A DNA stretch of 13,078 nucleotides from Bacteroidaceae bacterium (GTDB taxonomy: Bacteria > Bacteroidota > Bacteroidia > Bacteroidales > Bacteroidaceae), in contig JAFYYO010000227.1 of NCBI GenBank assembly GCA_017557475.1, positions 1-13,078 on the forward strand. The letters run 5' to 3'. The notes beneath the pieces were generated by a model. The model saw only the letters and a program-made list of their open reading frames with translations, was not told where the DNA came from and made no database searches. Positions 6,072 to 11,770 of this stretch are shown here, piece after piece (the first letter of the stretch is position 1; each line of letters opens with the position of its first letter). Made by a program: the position numbers and the translations under genes.

Positions 6072-6240
6072 ATGGATACAGAATACAGAATACAGTTTTC
6101 TTATGAGCACATATTACAGATAAAAATCCTTGGACACGAAATTTTTATTATATATATAATAAACTTTATTTTACCAATTCTATCAGCAGCAAGTAGTGTA
6201 TCGCCCACATAGAAACTGTATTCTGTATTTCTGTATCCAT
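6072..6240. repeat. 169-bp foldback (MITE-like) element
   Basis: The left arm (6072-6098) and right arm (6213-6240) are inverted copies that differ by one inserted T. Each arm is made of 7-mers (AATACAG on the left, CTGTATT on the right). The AT-rich centre contains a perfect 20-bp palindrome at 6144-6163 and an ATAAAAAT/ATTTTTAT inverted repeat (6120-6148). A further 11-bp inverted repeat (6058-6068 with 6102-6112) straddles the left arm. There is no coding capacity, so it could be a non-autonomous mobile element or a structured spacer. Confidence 0.65.
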
Positions 6241-6252
6241 TGTCTTTTTTCC

Positions 6253-6390
6253 TGAAAAAGGTTGACTCCTTTTAGGCCTTGTTTTTTAACATTTGGCTAT
6301 CCGTACGAAAAAGGTTGACCCGTTCGCCTGAGGTAAGTTGACGGCTTCCGCTGAGGTGGTTGACTCTTTGTCTTTTCCACCCCATTGACC
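6253..6390. repeat. Cluster of five TTGAC-containing repeats
   Basis: TTGAC occurs at 6262, 6315, 6338, 6360 and 6385. Two copies share GAAAAAGGTTGAC (6254-6266 and 6307-6319); two share CTGAGGT followed by AAGTTGAC or GGTTGAC (6329-6342 and 6352-6364). The last four are 22-25 nt apart. Multiple near-identical sites at such spacing resemble transposase-binding ends (for example of IS21-like elements) or a regulator-binding array upstream of the DUF1080 gene. No transposase is present. Confidence 0.5.
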
Positions 6391-6509
6391 CCAAAATTCT
6401 CGATGAAATGGGCGATTTTTGCACTTTCTCAGTCTGCACCATATGAAATTTTGCTTTATAAACAGCCAAAATTTTCATGCTTCGCATTTCTTTTTTCACT
6501 ATTTTTTTG

Positions 6510-6517
6510 TATATTTG
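6510..6517 (+). promoter_or_regulatory. -7 promoter box for the DUF1080-oxidoreductase operon
   Basis: TATATTTG followed by CAAGCG matches TAnnTTTG, 35 nt before the ATG at 6553. An ATTT at 6486-6489 sits at the -33 distance but is not a full TTTG. Confidence 0.68.
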
Positions 6518-6552
6518 CAAGCGAAAACAACAACTCAAAACAATCAATTATT

Positions 6553-7326
6553 ATGAAGAAACAACTCACATTGGCAGCGTTCGCTGTTGCTACATGCCTT
6601 TTGGCACAGGCACAAGAGAAGAAAGACTATCCGAAACCAGAACCTATGCGTCCAGGAATGTCTGAGTATTGGACCCCTCAACCCCAAGTGGTGACGCCTG
6701 GCGACATCAAACTGAATACCGCTCCGAGCGATGCCATCGAGCTTTTCGACGGGAAAGACCTCTCAGCATGGATGAACCCCAACGGCTCGGCTGCGGAATG
6801 GACCGTCAAAAACGGCGTGATGACCGTCGACAAGTCGAAAGGCGACATCGTGACACGCCAGAAGTTCGGCAGTTTCCAACTCCATCTGGAATGGTGCGTC
6901 CCCAAAGGCATCACGGGAGAGAGCCAGGCAAGGGGCAACAGCGGCGTGTTCCTGCAGGATATGTACGAGGTGCAGATTCTGGACTGTTTCGGCAACGAAA
7001 CCTACGTGAACGGCATGACGGGAAGCATCTACAAGCAAACGCCACCGCTAGTAAATGCAATGCGCGCTCCAGGGGAGTGGAACGTCTATGACATCATCTA
7101 TACGGCTCCCATCTTCAAGGAAGACGGTACCTACCTCTACAAGCCATTCGTGACCGTCATCCAGAACGGCATCGTCCTGCAAAACCACACTGAAATACAG
7201 GGCACTACGGAGTATATCGGCTTCCCACGCACAGCCAAACATGGCGACGGCCCCATCCGTCTGCAATCGCATGGCGACCCAAGTCAGCCTATCAGTTTCA
7301 GGAACATTTGGATTAGACCTTTATAA
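6553..7326 (+). CDS. Secreted DUF1080 (3-keto-disaccharide hydrolase-like) protein
   Basis: The 257-residue product opens with a clear signal peptide (MKKQLTLAAFAVATCLLAQA, cut probably after residue 20), so it acts outside the cytoplasm. The rest is a single DUF1080 beta-sandwich: IELFDGKDLSAWM at 62-74, the tryptophan strand EWTVKNGVMTV (82-92), FGSFQLHLEW (105-114), RGNSGVFLQDMYEVQILD (127-144) and APGEWNVYDIIY. In Bacteroides, DUF1080 proteins have been linked to cleavage of glycosides whose sugar has been oxidised at C3, working with Gfo/Idh oxidoreductases. That fits the next gene, which starts 2 nt after this stop. Substrate and catalytic residues cannot be assigned from sequence alone. 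ATG at 6553 is chosen for the signal peptide and the promoter at 6510; the frame extends upstream without coding character. Confidence 0.88.
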   Translation: MKKQLTLAAFAVATCLLAQAQEKKDYPKPEPMRPGMSEYWTPQPQVVTPGDIKLNTAPSDAIELFDGKDLSAWMNPNGSAAEWTVKNGVMTVDKSKGDIVTRQKFGSFQLHLEWCVPKGITGESQARGNSGVFLQDMYEVQILDCFGNETYVNGMTGSIYKQTPPLVNAMRAPGEWNVYDIIYTAPIFKEDGTYLYKPFVTVIQNGIVLQNHTEIQGTTEYIGFPRTAKHGDGPIRLQSHGDPSQPISFRNIWIRPL

Positions 7327-7328
7327 TT

Positions 7329-8621
7329 ATGACTACAAGAAGAGATTTTCTCCGCCAATCGGCAACAGCTTTGGCTGCTGGGATTATCATTCCGAGAACG
7401 CTCTATGCTGGAGCGCCTAAAAACGTTGCAGCAAGCGACCGCCTTAATGTGGCTTTGGTCGGCTGCCGTTCCATGGGATGGTACGACCTTTCGGATATCA
7501 TGCGTCACCCTGGCACCAGTTGCGTCGCGCTTTGCGACATAGACAGCAAAATCCTGTCGAATCGTGCAGCAGAAGCCGAGAAGAATTGGGGCAAACGCCC
7601 TGCTTGTTATGGAGATTACCGCAGGATTTTGGAGCGTGACGACGTGGATATCATCGTCATTGGTACACCCGATCATTGGCATTGCAAGATAACGACCGAC
7701 GCTTGCTCGGCTGGAAAGGATGTGTATGTAGAGAAACCCCTCGCCAACAGTATCGGGGAATGCGATGCGATGGTGGCTGCAGCACAGCGTTACGGACGCG
7801 TCGTTCAGGTGGGACAGCAACAAAGAAGTGCTGCGATTTGGCACAGCATGAAGGCATACATCGATAGTGGCGAGTTGGGGCATATCGGCCGCGTCAACGT
7901 ATGGGCAAACTTCGCTTATGCCGCTTTGTTGAACCCCGCAAAGGATGGTCCTGTTCCCGACGGCGTTGACTTCGACATGTGGCTCGGCCCCGCTCCCAAA
8001 CGAACGTTCAACGCTTCGCGCTTTCACGGATCCTGGCGTATGTTCTGGGACTATGGAGGCGGCTTGCTGACAGATTGGGGCGTTCATCTGCTCGATATGG
8101 CTTTGTGGGGAATGGACGTCAAGGGAATGCCTCAACGCGTCATCGCAGCTGGAGGTAATCATGCTTATCCCAACAACTTTTCAGAGACATTCGACACGCT
8201 AAGCGTCACCTATCAGTTCCCTGAATATCTCATTCAATGGTCTAACCTCGCCATCGAATCAGGCCCCTATGGTCGCAACTACGGACTGGAGTTTAAGGGC
8301 ACTAACGGCACGCTCATCGCCAATCGCGAGAGCTGGGAAGTGATTCCGCAAGGCGACAAAATTGAGGCAAAACTTGTGAAGCCGTCGAATAACGACCATC
8401 TTGACCATACAAACAACTTCATGGAATGTGTAAAGCATCGCGAAATGCAGACAGCCTGCCCCATCACGAACGGCAGTTTCTGTGCAAAATATGCACACAT
8501 TGGCAACATCGCAGCCCGAACGCACGAAGTGCTAACCTACGACGACACGAAGCACACCTTCCACAACAAGGCAGCAGACCGCTTCATCACGCCCGATTAT
8601 CGCAAGCCGTGGAAACTCTGA
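7329..8621 (+). CDS. Gfo/Idh/MocA family oxidoreductase with Tat signal
   Basis: The 430-residue protein begins MTTRRDFLRQSATALAAGII, a twin-arginine signal (RRDFLRQ) followed by a hydrophobic stretch, suggesting export folded with its bound NAD(P) cofactor. The Rossmann fold follows: LNVALVGCRSMG (39-50), acidic CDID (69-72), IGTPDHWHC (111-119) and the family's EKP (135-137). The catalytic-domain signature GGGLLTDWGVHLLD (243-256) contains the conserved aspartate (D249) and histidine (H253). Members oxidise or reduce sugar hydroxyls; with the adjacent DUF1080 protein the likely role is C3 oxidation of a glycoside in the periplasm. No SusC/SusD, glycosidase or regulator gene is next to it, so the pair may be a minimal or accessory unit. 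Translation follows the DUF1080 stop after 2 nt. Confidence 0.9.
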   Translation: MTTRRDFLRQSATALAAGIIIPRTLYAGAPKNVAASDRLNVALVGCRSMGWYDLSDIMRHPGTSCVALCDIDSKILSNRAAEAEKNWGKRPACYGDYRRILERDDVDIIVIGTPDHWHCKITTDACSAGKDVYVEKPLANSIGECDAMVAAAQRYGRVVQVGQQQRSAAIWHSMKAYIDSGELGHIGRVNVWANFAYAALLNPAKDGPVPDGVDFDMWLGPAPKRTFNASRFHGSWRMFWDYGGGLLTDWGVHLLDMALWGMDVKGMPQRVIAAGGNHAYPNNFSETFDTLSVTYQFPEYLIQWSNLAIESGPYGRNYGLEFKGTNGTLIANRESWEVIPQGDKIEAKLVKPSNNDHLDHTNNFMECVKHREMQTACPITNGSFCAKYAHIGNIAARTHEVLTYDDTKHTFHNKAADRFITPDYRKPWKL

Positions 8622-8701
8622 AATCTTTTGTCTGAAACAAGGCAAAAAAAATAATTCAAAAAAAGTACACAAAACATTAGGCTCATTTCGCAGAAATGTT
8701 G

Positions 8702-8709
8702 TACCTTTG
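8702..8709 (+). promoter_or_regulatory. -7 promoter box for the IMP cyclohydrolase-mre operon
   Basis: TACCTTTG followed by CAAGCA is an exact TAnnTTTG match 26 nt before the ATG at 8736. No other such box was found between here and mrdA, so it may drive the whole purH-mreBCD-mrdA run. Confidence 0.72.
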
Positions 8710-8735
8710 CAAGCACGAAATTAAAAGGTACTAAA

Positions 8736-9332
8736 ATGGAAACAAGAGTAATAAAGCGCGCATTGGTGTCCGTTTTCCATAAAGACGGGCTGGAAGAGAT
8801 ACTGCGCAAGCTCCATCAGGAGGGCGTGGAACTGCTTTCCACAGGCGGCACGCAGGCTTTCATTGAAAGTCTGGGCATTCCATGCAGGAAAGTTGAGGAT
8901 GTGACCACTTATCCCAGCATTTTGGGCGGCAGAGTGAAGACTTTGCACCCGAAAGTGTTCGGCGGCATACTTGGTCGCAGAGAAAATGAAGGCGACCAGC
9001 AGCAAATGCAGCAGTACGAAATCCCCGCTATCGACCTCGTCATCGTTGACCTCTACCCCTTCGAGGCAACTGTGGCTTCAGGTGCAAGCGAGGCCGACAT
9101 CATCGAGAAGATTGACATTGGCGGCATCAGCCTCATCCGTGCTGCGGCAAAGAACTTCCGCGACGTCATCATCGTGCCCTCAAAGGCTGAGTACAAGCCC
9201 CTGCTCGACCTCCTGAACAAGCAAGGAGCGCAGAGCGAATTGGCCGACCGCAAGTGGTTCGCCACCCAAGCCTTCGGCGTCAGCAGCCACTACGATACAG
9301 CCATCCACGAGTGGTTTGCAGCCAACAAATAA
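8736..9332 (+). CDS. purH: IMP cyclohydrolase, single-domain PurH
   Basis: The 198-residue product is the N-terminal (MGS-like) half of PurH, which closes FAICAR to IMP in the last step of purine synthesis. Conserved parts are all present: LLSTGGT (33-39), SILGGRVKTLHPKVFGGIL (61-79, with the active-site lysine and histidine), DLVIVDLYPFE (100-110) and KIDIGGISLIRAAAKNF (125-141). The protein stops about where the linker to the AICAR formyltransferase domain begins in the 500-residue bifunctional enzymes of Bacteroides. No formyltransferase frame follows; the next 58 nt are 8-mer repeats and then mreB. Either the formyltransferase is a separate gene elsewhere, or the protein was cut at the domain border. 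Position before mreB matches the Bacteroides arrangement. Confidence 0.92.
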   Translation: METRVIKRALVSVFHKDGLEEILRKLHQEGVELLSTGGTQAFIESLGIPCRKVEDVTTYPSILGGRVKTLHPKVFGGILGRRENEGDQQQMQQYEIPAIDLVIVDLYPFEATVASGASEADIIEKIDIGGISLIRAAAKNFRDVIIVPSKAEYKPLLDLLNKQGAQSELADRKWFATQAFGVSSHYDTAIHEWFAANK

Positions 9333-9393
9333 AATCGTAAATAGTAAATCGTCAAATTGTAAAATTGTCAAATTGTAAAATTGTCAAATTGTG
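9332..9393. repeat. Tandem AAATYGTN 8-mer array filling the purH-mreB gap
   Basis: Two 7-nt units (AAATCGT, AAATAGT) are followed by six 8-nt units from 9346: AAATCGTC, AAATTGTA, AAATTGTC, AAATTGTA, AAATTGTC, AAATTGTG. The array starts on the last base of the purH stop and ends on the last base of the mreB GTG start codon. Related units occur inside mreC at 10682-10760. Confidence 0.92.
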
Positions 9394-10410
9394 AACTGGT
9401 TTTCCCTTAACAAAGAAATAGCGATGGACCTCGGAACGGCCAACACCATCATCATTTGCGATGGTAAGATTGTTGTTGACGAGCCCAGCGTAGTAGCCCT
9501 CGACCGCCGCACAGAACGCATGATTGCCGTCGGCGACAAGGCTAAGATGATGTACGAAAAGACCAACCCGGAAATCCGCACTATCCGTCCTCTTCGCGAC
9601 GGTGTGATTGCCGACTTCAACGCTTGCGAGCAGATGATGCGCGGCCTCATCAAGATGGTGCATTCTGGCAATCGTCTCTTCTCGCCCTCGCTGAAGATGG
9701 TGATTGGCGTGCCCAGCGGCAGTACGGAAGTCGAGCTTCGTGCCGTTCGCGATAGTGCAGAGCATGCTGGTGGACGCGAGGTTTACCTCATCTTCGAACC
9801 TATGGCAGCAGATATCGGCATCGGACTCGACGTGCTTGCTCCAGAAGGCAACATGATTGTCGATATAGGCGGTGGCAGCACAGAGATTGCCGTCATTTCC
9901 CTTGGTGGCATCGTAGCCGACAAGAGCCTCCGCATTGCTGGTGACGAACTGACTGCCGACATTCAAGAATACATGAGCCGTCAGCACAACGTCAAGGTCA
10001 GCGAACGTATGGCAGAACGCATCAAAATTCACGTTGGCGCAGCTCTGACCGACCTTGGAGAAGACGCACCTGAGGATTACGTAGTGCATGGGCCGAACCG
10101 CATCACAGCACTCCCAATGGAGGTTCCCGTCTGCTATCAGGAGATTGCACACTGCCTCGAAAAGACCATCGCAAAGATTGAGACAGCCGTTCTCAGCGCC
10201 CTCGAAGAAACACCACCAGAACTTTATGCCGACATCGTGAAGAACGGCATCTGGCTGACAGGTGGCGGCGCTCTGCTGAGAGGTCTCGCAAAGCGTCTCA
10301 CAGATAAAATCAACATCGAGTTCAAGGTTGCCGAAGACCCATTGCACAGCGTCGCAAAGGGCACAGGCGTCGCACTGAAGAACATCAACAACTTCGCGTT
10401 CTTAATGTAA
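9391..10410 (+). CDS. mreB: Rod-shape-determining actin-like protein MreB
   Basis: The 339-residue product shows all MreB nucleotide-binding elements: phosphate-1 DLGTANT (13-19), IRPLRDGVIADF (65-76), FEPMAAD (135-141, with the catalytic glutamate E136), phosphate-2 VDIGGGSTE (157-165) and the adenosine motif LTGGGALLRGL (289-299). MreB polymerises under the inner membrane and positions the elongation machinery. The start is GTG at 9391; MNWFSLNKEIAMDLG matches the usual short amphipathic N-terminus of Bacteroidales MreB, and no ATG lies nearby. The GTG belongs to the last 8-mer of the upstream array. mreC begins 2 nt after the stop. Confidence 0.95.
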   Translation: MNWFSLNKEIAMDLGTANTIIICDGKIVVDEPSVVALDRRTERMIAVGDKAKMMYEKTNPEIRTIRPLRDGVIADFNACEQMMRGLIKMVHSGNRLFSPSLKMVIGVPSGSTEVELRAVRDSAEHAGGREVYLIFEPMAADIGIGLDVLAPEGNMIVDIGGGSTEIAVISLGGIVADKSLRIAGDELTADIQEYMSRQHNVKVSERMAERIKIHVGAALTDLGEDAPEDYVVHGPNRITALPMEVPVCYQEIAHCLEKTIAKIETAVLSALEETPPELYADIVKNGIWLTGGGALLRGLAKRLTDKINIEFKVAEDPLHSVAKGTGVALKNINNFAFLM

Positions 10411-10412
10411 TC

Positions 10413-11261
10413 GTGCACGATTTTTTCGAGCGCATAACAGCTTACGTCCACTGGGCGCTTTTCCTACTTCTGGAAGCGTTCAGTGGATTCCTGCTTTTCC
10501 AGTACAACCATTATCAGGGCAGCATCTGGTTCACACAAGCCAACACCGTTGCCGCTCAGGTTCACGAATGGGAAGCAAAGGCGCTCTCGTACCTGCGAAT
10601 GCCTGCCGAGAATGCAGAACTCGTCCGCAGGAACATCATCCTGCAGCAACAACTCGATGCGCTGAGACACGAAATCATTTCACAATTAGACAATCGGACA
10701 ATTTCACAATCGGACACCTCGTTAAATCGTCAAATCGTCAAATTGTCAGATTGTCAAATGATAGAGGCTCGCATCATCGACAACAGCGTCAGGAAGCGTG
10801 ACAACATGATTGTTCTTGACGTTGGAAGCGAGGATGGCGTTGCTCCAGAGATGGGCGTATTGAGCGGCACAGGCGTTGTAGGTATCGTCAGCGGCGTTAC
10901 TCCTCATCATGCGCTCGTGATGTCCATCCTCAACAGCCACAGCAGCATCAGTTGCCGACTGAGAGGAACTGAATACTTCGGCTACCTGAAATGGAAAGGC
11001 GGCAGTCCCCTGCGAGCATATATGGACGATGTCCCTCGACACGCACACATCAAGAAAGGCGATGTCGTGGAGACAAGCGGCTTCAGCAACGTCTTCCCTG
11101 CAGGCATCTTCCTCGGCAAAGTGGATAAGATAAAAAACAGTAGCGACGGACTTGCTTACGAACTCGAGATTCTCCTAAGCACAGACATTGCAAACCTCAG
11201 GCACGTTAACGTCATCAACAACCTCATCAAAGAAGAACTCGACTCACTCAAGGCACAATGA
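10413..11261 (+). CDS. mreC: Rod-shape-determining protein MreC with an 8-mer repeat insert
   Basis: The 282-residue product has one N-terminal membrane segment (about 12-31), a coiled-coil region (about 45-90) and the MreC periplasmic beta domains (RIIDNSVRKRDNMIVLDVGSEDGV at 120-143, then GVVGIVSGVTPHHALVMSIL and FSNVFPAGIFLGKV). MreC links MreB, MreD and PBP2 in the periplasm. Residues about 90-116 (SQLDNRTISQSDTSLNRQ and on to CQM) are encoded by an inverted array of AAATYGTN-type 8-mers, inserted without breaking the frame between coiled coil and beta domain; this stretch is polar and probably a flexible linker. The start is GTG at 10413, 2 nt after the mreB stop. The end overlaps the mreD start by 4 nt (ATGA). 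Confidence 0.93.
   Translation: MHDFFERITAYVHWALFLLLEAFSGFLLFQYNHYQGSIWFTQANTVAAQVHEWEAKALSYLRMPAENAELVRRNIILQQQLDALRHEIISQLDNRTISQSDTSLNRQIVKLSDCQMIEARIIDNSVRKRDNMIVLDVGSEDGVAPEMGVLSGTGVVGIVSGVTPHHALVMSILNSHSSISCRLRGTEYFGYLKWKGGSPLRAYMDDVPRHAHIKKGDVVETSGFSNVFPAGIFLGKVDKIKNSSDGLAYELEILLSTDIANLRHVNVINNLIKEELDSLKAQ
10682..10760. repeat. Inverted 8-mer arrays inside mreC
   Basis: Left half (10682-10713): ACAATTAG, ACAATCGG, ACAATTTC, ACAATCGG. Right half (10724-10755): AAATCGTC, AAATCGTC, AAATTGTC, AGATTGTC, then AAATG. The halves are near reverse complements (for example GACAATCnGACAATTT against AAATTGTCAGATTGTC), separated by about 10 nt, so the mRNA can fold into a long hairpin. Unit sequence matches the array before mreB. 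Confidence 0.9.
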
Positions 11262-11764
11262 TAACCCGCATCCTCAAACGCTTAGCATGGGCGCTCATAC
11301 TGCTGGCAGTACAGGTGCTCATCCTCGACCAAGTCCATCCTTGGGGCTATGGAGCGCCATTGTTGTGTCCGCTCATCATCATCACGCTGCCTTTGGGAAC
11401 ATCTCGCTCAGAGGCCTTACTATGGGGCTTCGGCGTAGGTTTCGTGGCTGATATCTTCGCAGGAACCTCTGGCATCAGTTCTGCTGCTTTGACCTTTATC
11501 GCTTTCATCCAGCCTCCTTTGCTGGAACTGATGGCTCCTCGCGATTCAGAAGAAGAGCTTCATCCCTCTTTCTCCGCTTTGGGACGATGGAAATACTTCC
11601 AGTTCATCGCGCTATTGCTGCTCCTGCATCACCTCGTTTACTTCGCCCTCGAAGGCTTCTCCTACTTCCATCTCGTTGATATTGCCATCAGTATGGGAGT
11701 GAGTTATGCTGCTTCCCTGCTGCTGATTTTATTGGTAGAGCACGTCCGTAACCCTAAAAAGTAA
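11258..11764 (+). CDS. mreD: Rod-shape-determining membrane protein MreD
   Basis: The 168-residue product is strongly hydrophobic with about five membrane segments, as usual for MreD. The family signature after the second helix group is seen as FVADIFAGTSGISSAAL (about 62-78). MreD joins MreC and the PBP2-RodA pair in the inner membrane. The ATG overlaps the mreC stop (ATGATAA), indicating translational coupling. mrdA starts 6 nt after the stop. Confidence 0.9.
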   Translation: MITRILKRLAWALILLAVQVLILDQVHPWGYGAPLLCPLIIITLPLGTSRSEALLWGFGVGFVADIFAGTSGISSAALTFIAFIQPPLLELMAPRDSEEELHPSFSALGRWKYFQFIALLLLLHHLVYFALEGFSYFHLVDIAISMGVSYAASLLLILLVEHVRNPKK

Positions 11765-11770
11765 GTGGCT

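Noticed and set aside
5877..6110. 77-codon leftward open frame
   Set aside because: It runs across the promoter, the CG run and the hairpins, has no recognisable domain, and its start lies upstream of the promoter.
6272..6547. 91-codon leftward open frame in the DUF1080 upstream region
   Set aside because: It covers the TTGAC repeats and the rightward promoter region, resembles no family I know, and has low-complexity composition.
6385..6552. N-terminal extension of the DUF1080 protein
   Set aside because: It would place the signal peptide internally and begin upstream of the -7 box.
9333..9390. Frameshifted remains of the PurH formyltransferase domain
   Set aside because: The stretch is pure 8-mer repeats in all frames and mreB follows directly; no formyltransferase residues are visible.
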